Origin: Micromonospora sp. CCTCC AA 2012012
Lineage (GTDB): Bacteria > Actinomycetota > Actinomycetes > Mycobacteriales > Micromonosporaceae
Reading direction: 5' to 3'
Length of the DNA stretch: 64,000 bases
Assembly: GCF_040499845.1 (NCBI RefSeq)
Contig: NZ_CP159342.1
Location: forward strand, 6,200,001-6,264,000
Below, piece after piece: positions 1-8,729 of this stretch. Numbering within the stretch: the first letter of the stretch is position 1; every line of letters begins with the position of its first letter. Under the pieces are notes generated by a model, which worked only from the letters and a program-made list of their open reading frames with translations, was not told the DNA's origin and did not search any database. Made by a program: the position numbers and the translations under genes.

Positions 1-57
1 TGCAAGGAGGCCGGCGTGACCCTGTACCTCACCGGCACCCGGCACTTCTTCCACTGA
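1..57 (+). CDS. 3' end of a truncated CDS, unknown product
   Basis: Frame 1 is open from the first base to a TGA at 55-57 and gives an 18-residue C-terminus, CKEAGVTLYLTGTRHFFH. A rho-independent-type hairpin lies just downstream, which supports a genuine gene end. The fragment is too short to assign a family. Confidence 0.6.
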   Translation, partial: CKEAGVTLYLTGTRHFFH

Positions 58-70
58 GTCGTCGCTCGTG

Positions 71-102
71 AGCGGGACGTGGCCGACCGGCCACGTCCCG
101 CT
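71..102 (+). terminator. Hairpin terminator after the truncated CDS
   Basis: A perfect 14-bp inverted repeat (71-84 with 89-102) surrounds a GACC loop, 13 bases after the stop codon. There is no long T-run, as is usual for GC-rich actinobacterial terminators. Confidence 0.75.
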
Positions 103-178
103 CCGCTTTCTGAGCCTCCACTCGGGAGCGCTCCGCCCGCCGCCGGGCTGACCAGCCGAAAGTACGACCGTCGAGCCG

Positions 179-208
179 TTGCCGGTCGGGAATTGTTGTT
201 GCTAGCGT
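179..208 (+). promoter_or_regulatory. Candidate promoter for the small secreted-type protein gene
   Basis: TTGCCG (179-184) and TAGCGT (203-208) are separated by 18 bp, about 115 bp before the ATG at 326. The same TTGCCG-N18-TA element form appears upstream of the oppA-like gene. No experimental support can be read from the sequence. Confidence 0.35.
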
Positions 209-325
209 GGGTCCGGCACGATCCGATCGACCCTCCCCGTTCTCCTCGTAGCCCGTCTCCCGCCCGCGGCCCCCGGCCGCCGCCCGAGCGGTGTCCGACA
301 TCCCCTCGCTGTGACAGGTTGGCCC

Positions 326-805
326 ATGCGCGTGTTCGACCGGTGGAACGCCGTCGTCGTCGCGCTGGCGTTCGTCCTGGCCGGCCTGGGGGCGCCCGCC
401 TGCGTGGAGACCTCTCAGCCCGGCGCGGTGGTCACCGCCGCGCACCGGTCGATCGGCTCCGACGGGGCGCACGTCCATCCTCCGGACGTCCGGCCCGTCT
501 CCGCCCCGGTCACCACGCCGCACCTGCCCGCCCCGACCTCCGGCGACCCCCGGGTCGCCGGGGCGCGCCCCGCGTACCCCGGCACTCCGCCGGAGCTGCG
601 GGCGGAGGTCGTCGGCGCGCCCTGTGGTGACCACCGCGCCGGCGTCGGCCTCACCGACGGACCGGACGATCTCCTCCTCGCCGCGCCCGCGTCGGTCGAC
701 GGCACGACGGTCTCCGTCCTCGCCGCGATCCGCTACCGCCAGCCGGTGGTGCCCCTGCCGCCGCGCGGCACCCTGCCCACCCGGGCCCCACCGGTCACCG
801 CCTGA
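326..805 (+). CDS. Hypothetical exported protein, Pro/Ala-rich
   Basis: This is a protein of about 159 residues with no recognised family. Residues 1-28 look like a signal peptide: MRVFDRWN followed by a hydrophobic run (AVVVALAFVLAGLG) and a Cys around residue 26, so a lipoprotein is conceivable although the lipobox is poor. The rest is rich in Pro, Ala and Val with no clear domain and is probably an extended cell-surface tail. ATG 326 was chosen over a GTG at 311 because it places the charged residues directly before the hydrophobic stretch. Codon usage has strong third-position GC, consistent with real coding. Confidence 0.55.
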   Translation: MRVFDRWNAVVVALAFVLAGLGAPACVETSQPGAVVTAAHRSIGSDGAHVHPPDVRPVSAPVTTPHLPAPTSGDPRVAGARPAYPGTPPELRAEVVGAPCGDHRAGVGLTDGPDDLLLAAPASVDGTTVSVLAAIRYRQPVVPLPPRGTLPTRAPPVTA

Positions 806-977
806 CCCTCGCCCGCCCCTCGACGTGACACGTCCGTCGATGCCGGCGCTGTGCTGTACGAGGGTCGAATCCGGACGGTCGCCGTCCGCTCACCAAGCCA
901 CGGCCACGCCATCCGCACCCGTGGTTCCCCTGCCCGGGCCACCAGCCCGGGAACCCCTTGAATCCTGGAGGATTCAC

Positions 978-3611
978 ATGTCGAAGTCCCGCTGGCGCAA
1001 GCCGGCGACAATCGCGGGCGCGTTGGTGCTGACCGCCGCGCTCGGTGGCGTCGCGGCCACCAACCACGAGGTCATGGAGGCCCTCGGCCTCGCCCAGGAG
1101 CCGGGCGCCAACCTGCCCTGGCACCCGCGCGAGATGGCCGAGATGGCCGCCGGGGAGAACGCCGCCGAGGCCGGCGAGGAGGCCTTCGAGGCCCGGGTCA
1201 TCGCCGAGCAGTTCGCCCAGGCCCGGTCCGCGCCGGGCATCGTCGCGCCGGGCGCGTACGCCAACGCGTTCAGCCAGCTCGGCAGCGTGCCGGCCACCAA
1301 GGGCACCTGGCGGGAGGTCACCAGGATCAAGTACGACGGTGACGACCCGCGCTACCGCGACTACGCCTCCAACTCCTCCGGGGGCGCCGGCCTGCAGACC
1401 GGTCGGATCACCGGCCTCGCGGCCGACAACAGCGGCCACGTCTACGCGGCGGGTGCCGACGGTGGTGTGTGGCGGTCCTCGACCGGCGGCGGGAGCTGGA
1501 CGCCGATCTCGGACCAGCTGCCCAGCCTCTCCAGCGGCGACGTGGTGCTCGCCGCCGACGGCTCGCTCTGGTACGCCACCGGTGAGGCGAACACCGGCGC
1601 CACCTCGTACGTGGGTGCGGGTGTCTACCGGCTCGCCAACCCGGCCAGTGGCCAGTTCACCACGGCCGACCGGGTCGGCGGCACCGAGCTGGAGAGCTCG
1701 GTCATCAACAAGCTGCGCTTCTTCGACGGCAGGGTCTGGGCCGCCACCAACCGGGGCCTCTACTCGCACGCGATGAGCAGCGGCTCCGGGGCGTGGAAGT
1801 TCGAGTGGGCGCCCAACCCGAGCTACCTGCCGGGCGGGGCGAACGCGGGCGCGGCGAACGCGGCGTACAAGAACATCGTCAACGACGTCGCCGACGACCC
1901 GAAGAACCCGAAGCACGTGGTGGTGGCCTCGGCCTGGCGGTCGGGCGACACCTACAACGGCTTCTACGAGACCGCCGACTACACGGCGGGCGGCTGGACG
2001 AAGGTCAACCCGGGCGGCGCCATGCCGGCCGACGACATCGGTTACGTGACGTTCGCCTTCTCCGCCGACGGCGGCAAGCTCTACGCGATCAACCAGTCGC
2101 CGGCCCTGCTCAACAAGCCGGCCGGCAACGTCAACAGCTACCTCGACGGCATCTACGTCTCCAACACCGGCAACCCGGCCGGCCCGTGGAACAAGATCGC
2201 CGACTCGGCGAAGCTCGGCAACTCCGGCTCGGCCCTCAAGCAGGCGATCGGCGGCAAGGGCTACGGTCCGGGCATCCAGGCCTGGTACAACCAGTTCCTC
2301 ACGGTCGACCCGGCCAACCCGAACCACGTCTGGGCGGGTCTGGAGGAGGTCTACGAGTCGACCGACGCGGGCGCGAACTGGAAGACCGTCGGGCCGTACT
2401 GGAACTTCAACTTCGCCTGCTGGAGCAGCTCCGACGCGCAGAACAAGTGCAACAAGACCACCCACTCCGACCAGCACTCGGTCGCCGTGGGCAACGGTTT
2501 CGTCTACGTCGGCAACGACGGCGGCGTCTACCGCCGGCCGATCAGCGGCAAGACCGACAAGGACGGCCACGCCACCGACTGGCAGAGCCTGAACGACGGC
2601 ACCATCGACGCCCTGCAGTACTACTCGGTCTCGGTGGGCAAGGACCCGGCGAAGGCCGGCACGGTGGTCTCCGGTGGTCTCCAGGACAACGGCGCCTCGG
2701 TGCTGCGGGCCGGCGACACCGTGATGGGCTCGAACTTCGGCGGTGACGGCGGCGACTCGCTGGCCGACCCGGCGAACGGCTGCCGGCAGGTCCAGGAGTA
2801 CACCAATCTGGCCATGCGGGTCACCGAGAACTGCAACGCCAACCCGGGTCCGGGCACGATCGAGACCTCCACCTCGCGGGACATCCAGCCGTACACCTCG
2901 TCGCCGGGCGACGAGCCGGCCCGGTTCATCGCGCCGTTCGCACCGGACGCCACCGACGGGAACGTCTGGGTCGCCGGTGGCCAGCACGTCTGGGTCAACA
3001 CCAAGGGTTACGCGATCCAGGACGGCAAGGGCTGGACGAACGCCTTCGACCTGGGCGCCGGTCACACCGCCACCTCGGTGGGCGTCTCCGGCGGCACCGC
3101 GTACGTCGGTTGGTGCGGGCCGTGCAACAACTCCGGCTTCACCCGGGGTGTCGCGGTCGGCAAGGTGAACGACCCGGCGAGCTGGCACCAGCTGGCCCTG
3201 CCGGCGGAGTTCCCGAACCGGTTCGTGCAGGGCGTCGGGATCGACCCGGCGAACGCCTCGCACGCCTTCCTCGCGGTCAACGGCTTCTCCCGCCGGTGGA
3301 CCGAGGGCCCGGGCACCGGCTTCGGCCACGTCTTCGAGACGACCGACGCGGGCGCGACCTGGAAGGACGTCTCGGCGAACCTGCCGGACGTGCCGGCCAG
3401 CTCGGTCAAGGAGCTGTCCAACGGCGCGCTGGTGCTCGCCACCGACCTGGCCACCTTCTACCGGGCGCCGGGTGCCACCGACTGGCAGCGGCTCGGTGCC
3501 GGCCTGCCGCTGACCGTGGGCATGGACGCCGAGTACAACGCGGCCGACAACTCGGTCTACGTGGCCACCCACGGCCGTGGCATCTGGGCGTTCAGCCTGG
3601 CCCAGCTCTGA
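978..3611 (+). CDS. Secreted BNR/sortilin-type beta-propeller protein
   Basis: The 877-residue protein begins with a Sec-type signal peptide (MSKSRWRKP, then a hydrophobic stretch to about residue 27). ATG 978 follows a GGAGG at good spacing. The mature part has repeated BNR/Asp-box-like units, for example VWRSSTGGGSW, YESTDAGANW and FETTDAGATW, the hallmark of sialidase/VPS10/xyloglucanase-type propellers. An acidic Ala/Glu-rich stretch (about 45-75) precedes the propeller. No catalytic signature for a particular glycosidase is evident, so a surface-binding or polymer-degrading role is only inferred. It stands alone, flanked by intergenic space and a strong terminator pair downstream. Confidence 0.8.
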   Translation: MSKSRWRKPATIAGALVLTAALGGVAATNHEVMEALGLAQEPGANLPWHPREMAEMAAGENAAEAGEEAFEARVIAEQFAQARSAPGIVAPGAYANAFSQLGSVPATKGTWREVTRIKYDGDDPRYRDYASNSSGGAGLQTGRITGLAADNSGHVYAAGADGGVWRSSTGGGSWTPISDQLPSLSSGDVVLAADGSLWYATGEANTGATSYVGAGVYRLANPASGQFTTADRVGGTELESSVINKLRFFDGRVWAATNRGLYSHAMSSGSGAWKFEWAPNPSYLPGGANAGAANAAYKNIVNDVADDPKNPKHVVVASAWRSGDTYNGFYETADYTAGGWTKVNPGGAMPADDIGYVTFAFSADGGKLYAINQSPALLNKPAGNVNSYLDGIYVSNTGNPAGPWNKIADSAKLGNSGSALKQAIGGKGYGPGIQAWYNQFLTVDPANPNHVWAGLEEVYESTDAGANWKTVGPYWNFNFACWSSSDAQNKCNKTTHSDQHSVAVGNGFVYVGNDGGVYRRPISGKTDKDGHATDWQSLNDGTIDALQYYSVSVGKDPAKAGTVVSGGLQDNGASVLRAGDTVMGSNFGGDGGDSLADPANGCRQVQEYTNLAMRVTENCNANPGPGTIETSTSRDIQPYTSSPGDEPARFIAPFAPDATDGNVWVAGGQHVWVNTKGYAIQDGKGWTNAFDLGAGHTATSVGVSGGTAYVGWCGPCNNSGFTRGVAVGKVNDPASWHQLALPAEFPNRFVQGVGIDPANASHAFLAVNGFSRRWTEGPGTGFGHVFETTDAGATWKDVSANLPDVPASSVKELSNGALVLATDLATFYRAPGATDWQRLGAGLPLTVGMDAEYNAADNSVYVATHGRGIWAFSLAQL

Positions 3612-3614
3612 TCC

Positions 3615-3661
3615 GGTGACCCGGCCCGGCCCGCTCCCGATTCGGGCCGGGCCGGGTCACC
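3615..3661 (+). terminator. Strong hairpin terminator after the propeller gene
   Basis: A perfect 18-bp inverted repeat (3615-3632 with 3644-3661) has an 11-nt loop and starts three bases after the TGA of the propeller gene. Confidence 0.8.
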
Positions 3662-3672
3662 GCCCATCCCAC

Positions 3673-3708
3673 CCGGCCCCGTCCCCCGACCATGGGGGAC
3701 GGGGCCGG
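3673..3708. terminator. Second hairpin, probable backup terminator
   Basis: Another perfect 15-bp inverted repeat (3673-3687 with 3694-3708, 6-nt loop) directly follows the first. The two unrelated stems form a tandem terminator that isolates the propeller gene from the downstream lipoprotein gene. Confidence 0.6.
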
Positions 3709-3874
3709 CGTCGATCATGGACCTGTTCCTGCGCCCCACGAGACCGGCGAGGGCGAGCAGTCCCGGCGCCACCACTGCGTGATCGACGAGGTGGGTCGGA
3801 ACCGGGTGCGGGACGAGGAACGTCGGAGAGGTGGTGAGGCGCGAATCGGTGCCGACGGGGAACAGGGGTGGACG

Positions 3875-4603
3875 ATGCGGACGGTGGCGGCGGGAGTGAT
3901 GGTGGTCGGCGGGCTGATGGTGGTCGGGCTGGCCGGGTGTGGCGGGCCGAAGCCGGCGGCGGGACCGGAGCGGGCGGTGCCCGTGCCGGCGGGGGTCTCC
4001 AGCGCGCCGGTGACCACGGCCGATCCGCCGCCGGTCGAGATCCGGTGCGACCGGGCGGGCGCCACGGTCTCCGCCACGACGGTACGGGCGACCCGCGCCG
4101 GAGTACGGGTGCGGGTGACCGGTGACGCCCCGGCCGACACCTATCTCGCCCTGCAGTGGCGGGGCGGTGGCAACGGTCGGCCGGTGCCGTCCACGGCGGA
4201 GGTGTGGACGTTGCAGGCGCCGCCCGGTGCGGTGCGCGTGAGCTGCTCGAACGCGGAGAACGTCACGGCCGCGCTGACCGTCGTCGACCCGTCCGGACAC
4301 TGGCGGCCGGGCACCGTCGCCGACCAGGGCTGCTCCTTCGCCGGGCTGGCCGACTGGGTGGTCCGCCCCGGAGCCGGGTCGACCGTGGACGCCGCGCTCG
4401 CCGACCTCACCGGCCACTTCACCGAGCTCACCGGACGGCGGACCGCCTGGACGGAACTGCCGCTCGGTTACCCGGACGCCCCTGACTCGACGTGGCTGCT
4501 CTCCGTCGACGGAACCGCCCGGCTGACCGCCGTGGTGCACCGGTCCGGCTCCGGCGTCACGGCCAGCCCCGACGCGACCTGCGTCCGACCCGGCCGCACC
4601 TGA
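3875..4603 (+). CDS. Putative lipoprotein of unknown function
   Basis: The protein has 242 residues. The N-terminus MRTVAAGVMVVGG...VGLAGC is a type II signal peptide with the lipobox ending at Cys about residue 22, so the protein should be lipid-anchored outside the membrane. The mature part has several Cys and a two-part beta-rich look but no family I recognise. ATG 3875 was chosen because it begins the signal peptide; the frame stays open upstream but reads as Arg/Glu-rich noise. It converges with the peptide-importer operon, whose last gene ends at 4633. Confidence 0.7.
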   Translation: MRTVAAGVMVVGGLMVVGLAGCGGPKPAAGPERAVPVPAGVSSAPVTTADPPPVEIRCDRAGATVSATTVRATRAGVRVRVTGDAPADTYLALQWRGGGNGRPVPSTAEVWTLQAPPGAVRVSCSNAENVTAALTVVDPSGHWRPGTVADQGCSFAGLADWVVRPGAGSTVDAALADLTGHFTELTGRRTAWTELPLGYPDAPDSTWLLSVDGTARLTAVVHRSGSGVTASPDATCVRPGRT

Positions 4604-4632
4604 CGGCGGGGTCGTTGTCGTCGGCGACCCTG

Positions 4633-5661
4633 TCAGGCGGCGGGGCGTACCTCGGCGAAGTGGCAGGCCGAGGGGTGCGGGTCGGCGGCGCGGGGGACCG
4701 CGTGCGGCTCCTGGGTGGCGCAGATGTCCTGGGCCTTCCAGCAGCGGGTGCGGAACCGGCAGCCGCTCGGCGGGTCGGCCGGGCTCGGCACGTCGCCGGT
4801 GAGCCGGATCATGTTCCGGTTCTCCCGGGCGTCCGGGTCGGGCACCGGCACCGCCGAGAGCAGGGCCTGGGTGTACGGGTGGGTGGCCCGCTCGTAGATC
4901 TCCTGCTCGGTGCCGATCTCCACGATCTTGCCGAGGTACATCACCGCGACCCGGTCCGAGATGTGCCGGACCACCGACAGGTCGTGCGCGATGAAGATGT
5001 ACGACAGCCCGAACTCGTCCTGGAGCTGCTCCAGCAGGTTGATCACCTGGGCCTGGATGGAGACGTCGAGCGCCGACACCGGCTCGTCGCAGACGATGAT
5101 CTCCGGCCGCAGGGCGAGCGCGCGGGCGATGCCGATGCGCTGGCGCTGCCCGCCGGAGAACTGGTGCGGATAGCGGTTGATGTGCTCGGGGTTGAGCCCC
5201 ACCACGTCCAGCAGCTCGCGGACCCGCTTCTGCTTGCTGCCCTTCGGGGCCGCCTCCGGGTGGATGTCGAACGGCTCGCCGATGATGTCGCCGACCGTCA
5301 TCCGCGGGTTGAGCGAGGTGTACGGGTCCTGCATCACCATCTGCATGTTGCGGCGCAGCCGGCGCAGCTCGGACCCACCCGCCTTGAACAGGTCCTTCCC
5401 CTCCAGGGTGGCCCGGCCGGCGGTCGGCGTCTCCAGCCGCATCAGCAGCCGGGCCAGGGTCGACTTGCCGCAGCCGGACTCGCCGACGATGCCGAGCGTC
5501 TCGCCCCGGCGCAGCTCGAAGCTCACCCCGTCCACGGCCCGGACGGCACCGGTCTGCCGCTTGAACAGCACCCCCTGGGTGATGGGGAAGTGCTTCACCA
5601 CGTCGTCGACCGACAGGATCGTCTCGCCGCGGACCTTGGTCGGGCTAGCGGGCGCTGTCAT
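4633..5661 (-). CDS. oppF: Oligopeptide/dipeptide ABC importer ATPase (OppF/DppF)
   Basis: A 342-residue ATP-binding subunit that powers peptide uptake together with the adjacent OppD-type subunit. Visible motifs are Walker [10 protein letters not shown], the Q-loop in [11 protein letters not shown], the signature [15 protein letters not shown], Walker [13 protein letters not shown] and the H-loop IAHDLS. The C-terminal oligo_HPY extension carries the Cys-containing SGCRFRTRC...C region typical of Opp/Dpp ATPases. The ATG at 5661 follows an AGGAGG; a GTG one codon earlier is possible. It overlaps the 3' end of the OppD gene by 17 nt, which implies translational coupling. It is the last gene of a five-gene minus-strand operon (A-B-C-D-F). 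Confidence 0.92.
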   Translation of the reverse strand: MTAPASPTKVRGETILSVDDVVKHFPITQGVLFKRQTGAVRAVDGVSFELRRGETLGIVGESGCGKSTLARLLMRLETPTAGRATLEGKDLFKAGGSELRRLRRNMQMVMQDPYTSLNPRMTVGDIIGEPFDIHPEAAPKGSKQKRVRELLDVVGLNPEHINRYPHQFSGGQRQRIGIARALALRPEIIVCDEPVSALDVSIQAQVINLLEQLQDEFGLSYIFIAHDLSVVRHISDRVAVMYLGKIVEIGTEQEIYERATHPYTQALLSAVPVPDPDARENRNMIRLTGDVPSPADPPSGCRFRTRCWKAQDICATQEPHAVPRAADPHPSACHFAEVRPAA

Positions 5662-6682
5662 CACGGACCTCCTGCGCGAAGTGGCACGCGCTGGTCCGGC
5701 CGTCGCCGAGGACCAGGTCGTGCGGCACCACGTCCACGCAGACCTGCTGCGCGTACGGGCACCGGGGGTGGAACGGGCAGCCGGACGGGATCCGCATCAG
5801 GTTCGGCGGCAGTCCCCTGATCGTCGACAGCGCCTGGCCCCGCACGTCCAGCCGCGGGATCGACTCCAGCAACCCCTTCGTGTACGGGTGGGCGGGCGTC
5901 CGGTACAGCGAGCGCACGTCGGCGTGCTCGACGATCCGGCCGGCGTACATGACGGCGATCCGGTCCGCGACGCCGGCGACCACGCCGAGGTCGTGGGTGA
6001 TCAGGATCATCGCCATGTCGAGGTCCCGGCGCAGGTCGGCGAGGAGGTCCATGATCTGGGCCTGCACGGTGACGTCCAGCGCGGTGGTCGGCTCGTCGGC
6101 GATCAGCACCTTCGGGTTCAGCGCCAACGCCATCGCGATCATGACGCGCTGGCGCATGCCGCCGGAGAACTGGTGCGGGTAGTCGCCGAGCCGCTTCGCC
6201 GCGCCCGGGATCCGGACCAGGTCCATCAGCTCGACGGACCGTCGGCGGGCGTCGGCCTTGGACATCCCCTCGCGCTGGCGCAGCGTCTCGCCGATCTGCC
6301 AGCCGACCGGGAAGACGGGGTTCAGCGCGGAGAGCGCGTCCTGGAAGATCATCGCGATCTCCTTGCCGCGTACCTGCCGGCGCTGCTCCTCGGACCGGGT
6401 CAGCAGGTCCCGACCCTGGTAGAGGATCTGACCGGCGCGGACGTGGGCCGGGGGAGTGTCCAGGATGCCCATGATCGCCTGAGCGGTCACCGACTTGCCG
6501 GAGCCCGACTCGCCGAGCACCGCCAGCGTCTCCCCGGCGTCCAGGTGGTACGACACCCCGTTGATCACCTTGGCCACGCCTTCGCCGGTGCGGAACTCGA
6601 CGTGCAGGTCCCGTACCTCCAGCAGGTGGCCGCCCGGCGGGGTGGGGGAGGCCGGCGTGGGCGAAACGGCGGACTGGGTCAT
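5645..6682 (-). CDS. oppD: Oligopeptide/dipeptide ABC importer ATPase (OppD/DppD)
   Basis: A 345-residue ATPase with Walker [11 protein letters not shown]-loop [12 protein letters not shown], signature [15 protein letters not shown], Walker [13 protein letters not shown] and H-loop ITHDLGVV. The C-terminal HPY extension contains [16 protein letters not shown], whose cysteines fit the metal-cluster-type region of DppD proteins. It pairs with the downstream OppF-type subunit to form the nucleotide-binding heterodimer. Only a few bases separate it from the OppC-type permease gene upstream, so the operon is tight. The substrate cannot be deduced beyond the peptide class. Confidence 0.92.
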   Translation of the reverse strand: MTQSAVSPTPASPTPPGGHLLEVRDLHVEFRTGEGVAKVINGVSYHLDAGETLAVLGESGSGKSVTAQAIMGILDTPPAHVRAGQILYQGRDLLTRSEEQRRQVRGKEIAMIFQDALSALNPVFPVGWQIGETLRQREGMSKADARRRSVELMDLVRIPGAAKRLGDYPHQFSGGMRQRVMIAMALALNPKVLIADEPTTALDVTVQAQIMDLLADLRRDLDMAMILITHDLGVVAGVADRIAVMYAGRIVEHADVRSLYRTPAHPYTKGLLESIPRLDVRGQALSTIRGLPPNLMRIPSGCPFHPRCPYAQQVCVDVVPHDLVLGDGRTSACHFAQEVRDDSAR

Positions 6683-6689
6683 GAGGGGA

Positions 6690-7637
6690 TCACCGCAGCT
6701 TCGGGTCGAAGGCGTCGCGGATCGCGTCGCCCAGCATGATGAAGGCGAGCACGGTCAGCGCGAGGAACGCGGACGGGACGACCAGCGGGGTGGCCGACTC
6801 GCGCATGTGCACCCGGCCGGCGTCGATGTCGATGCCCCAGGAGATGGTCGGGGCCTTCAGGCCGATGCCGAGGAAGCTCAGCGTCGCCTCGGCGGCGATG
6901 AACGAGCCGAGCGCGATGGTGAGCACCACGATCGCCGGGGCGAGCGCGTTCGGCAGGATGTGCCGCCACATGATCCGGCCGTTGCCGGCGCCGAGCATCC
7001 GGGCCGCGGCCACGTAGTCCTGCTCCTTGGCGGTGATCACCGAGGAGCGGACCACCCGGGCGGCGGTGGTCCAGCCGAGCACCGCCAGCACGAAGATCAC
7101 CGCGAAGAGCCGGACGTTGTCGCTGCTCGTGCTGACCCGCTTGAGCAGCACGATCGCGGCGAGCAGCAGCGGGATGCCGAGCACGATGTCGATCACCCGG
7201 GAGAGCACGGCGTCGACCCAGCCGCCGAAGAAGCCGGCGAGCATCCCGACGACCAGCGCGACCACGCCGGTGAGCAGCGCGGAGAGCGCGCCGACCAGCA
7301 GCGAGGCGCGGGCCCCGTAGACCGCCCGGGCGTACGTGTCGCAGCCCTGGAAGTCGTACCCGAAGATGGCCCCGCCGGACGGCCCGGCGTGCTGCCGGGA
7401 GAGCAGGCAGTCGCGCGGGTCGTTGGCGGTGAAGAGCGACGGGACGGCCGCCATCGCGGCGACCAGCACCACCAGCACCAGGCTGATCCAGAAGATCGGC
7501 TTGCGGCGCAGGTCGCGCCAGGCGTCGCCGGCCAGGCTGCGGGCCTTCTGGGTGGCCGCCGGGGTGCCCGGCTCACCGGAGACCCCGCGCCGCGCCGACT
7601 GGTCCTCGGTCGCGGCGACGGTCTCGAAGTCGCTCAT
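6690..7637 (-). CDS. oppC: Peptide ABC importer permease (OppC/DppC)
   Basis: A 315-residue inner-membrane permease of the BPD_transp_1 family. It has an N-terminal cytoplasmic stretch, a first membrane helix around residues 40-60 preceded by AWRDLRRKP (an OppC_N-like feature), and the EAA loop EQDYVAAARMLGAGNGRIMWRH that contacts the ATPases. ATG 7637 (MSDFETVAA) was chosen; upstream codons read into the Ser-Glu-Arg repeat that fills the gap to the OppB gene and are probably not translated as part of this protein. Confidence 0.9.
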   Translation of the reverse strand: MSDFETVAATEDQSARRGVSGEPGTPAATQKARSLAGDAWRDLRRKPIFWISLVLVVLVAAMAAVPSLFTANDPRDCLLSRQHAGPSGGAIFGYDFQGCDTYARAVYGARASLLVGALSALLTGVVALVVGMLAGFFGGWVDAVLSRVIDIVLGIPLLLAAIVLLKRVSTSSDNVRLFAVIFVLAVLGWTTAARVVRSSVITAKEQDYVAAARMLGAGNGRIMWRHILPNALAPAIVVLTIALGSFIAAEATLSFLGIGLKAPTISWGIDIDAGRVHMRESATPLVVPSAFLALTVLAFIMLGDAIRDAFDPKLR

Positions 7638-7709
7638 GCCCGCACCTCGCTTCGCTCGCTGCGGACCTGAGCGACCGAGCACGCTGCGGTGATGATTCGT
7701 TCGCTGCGC
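7638..7709 (-). repeat. SERSER-type CGCT-rich intergenic repeat in the opp operon
   Basis: The 72-bp gap between the OppB and OppC genes is made of iterated CGCT/AGCG units, for example TCGCTTCGCTCGCTGCGG and TTCGCTGCGCTCACTCAT. On the minus strand it would read as the Ser-Glu-Arg-rich peptide SERSERII, a sequence that recurs between genes of many actinobacteria. This looks like a dispersed intergenic repeat rather than an operon-specific element. Confidence 0.5.
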
Positions 7710-8648
7710 TCACTCATAGCGGATCCTCGGGTCGAGTACGGCGTACAGGACGTCCACCACCAGGTTGGAGACGAGATAGACCACGACGAGCACGCTGACG
7801 ATGCCCACCACCAGCGGGCCGTCCTCGGTGCGGATGCCGCGGAACAGGTTGAAGCCGACACCGGGGATGTTGAACACGCCCTCGGTGATGATCGCGCCGC
7901 TCATCAGGTTGCCCAGCTCGACGCCGAGGAAGGTGACTACCGGGATGAGCGAGTTGCGCAGCACGTGCACGCTGATGATCCGCCGCTTGACCAGGCCCTT
8001 GGACCGGGCGGTCCGGACGTAGTCGGCGCGCAGGTTCTCCGCCACCGAGGTCCGGGTCAGCCGCAGCGCGGTGGCCAGCGAGAGCGAGCCGAGCACGATG
8101 CCGGGGAGCAGCAGCGCGTACAGGTCGGGTTCGGCGCCGGCGGTGGGCGGGAAGAGCTGCCACTTGACGCCGAGGAAGTACTGCGCGAGCGGGGCCAGCA
8201 CGATGGTGGGGATGCCGAGCACGAGCAGGGTGAGCACCAGCGTCGAGTTGTCGAAGATGCTGGCCCGGCGGATGCCGGCGAGCACCCCGGCGGTGACCCC
8301 GAACAGGATGGTCACGGCCATCGCGATCAGCGCGAGCTGGACGGTGACCGGCCAGGCGGCGGCGAGGATGTCGCCGATCTGCCGGCCGGTCAGCGACTGC
8401 CCCAGGTCACCCTGGAGCAGGTTCCTGAGGTAGTCGAAGTAGCGGTAGAAGAAGCCACCGACGCCGGTGGCGTCGAGGTGGTACTTCTCCGTCAGGTATG
8501 CCCGCTGGGCGGCGGTGACGGGGCGTTCCCCCGCGAGCGCCTGGATGGGGTCGCCCTGACCGGCGAACATCAGGGCGTAGACGATCAGCGTGGTCCCGAA
8601 GAAGGCGAGGACCATCTGGAGCAGTCGCCGCAGAATGAAGCGGAACAT
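7710..8648 (-). CDS. oppB: Peptide ABC importer permease (OppB/DppB)
   Basis: A 312-residue permease with six predicted membrane helices. The N-terminus MFRFILRRLLQMVLAFFGTT is diagnostic of the OppB/DppB branch. The EAA loop is ENLRADYVRTARSKGLVKRR and the tail ends VVDVLYAVLDPRIRYE, as in DppB proteins. It forms the membrane channel with the OppC-type subunit. It is separated from the substrate-binding-protein gene by 81 bp holding a hairpin, so expression is probably lower than that of the binding protein. Confidence 0.92.
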   Translation of the reverse strand: MFRFILRRLLQMVLAFFGTTLIVYALMFAGQGDPIQALAGERPVTAAQRAYLTEKYHLDATGVGGFFYRYFDYLRNLLQGDLGQSLTGRQIGDILAAAWPVTVQLALIAMAVTILFGVTAGVLAGIRRASIFDNSTLVLTLLVLGIPTIVLAPLAQYFLGVKWQLFPPTAGAEPDLYALLLPGIVLGSLSLATALRLTRTSVAENLRADYVRTARSKGLVKRRIISVHVLRNSLIPVVTFLGVELGNLMSGAIITEGVFNIPGVGFNLFRGIRTEDGPLVVGIVSVLVVVYLVSNLVVDVLYAVLDPRIRYE

Positions 8649-8683
8649 ACTGTGCAGTCTCTCTGAAAAAGGGCGTACGGCGT

Positions 8684-8719
8684 GCCGGGTCGGGCCACCC
8701 GGTGGTGACCCGACCCGGC
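8684..8719 (-). terminator. Attenuator-like hairpin between oppA- and oppB-type genes
   Basis: An 11-bp perfect inverted repeat (8684-8694 with 8709-8719) lies inside the operon just after the binding-protein stop. On the minus strand a short T-run occurs about 10 nt beyond it. Partial termination here would give an excess of binding protein over transporter, the usual stoichiometry for such systems. Confidence 0.55.
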
Positions 8720-8729
8720 GAGCGCCGTG

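Noticed and set aside
795..3572. Long minus-strand open frame opposite the BNR propeller gene
   Set aside because: The translation is low-complexity Arg/Val/Gly-rich and the plus-strand gene has a signal peptide and Asp-box repeats.
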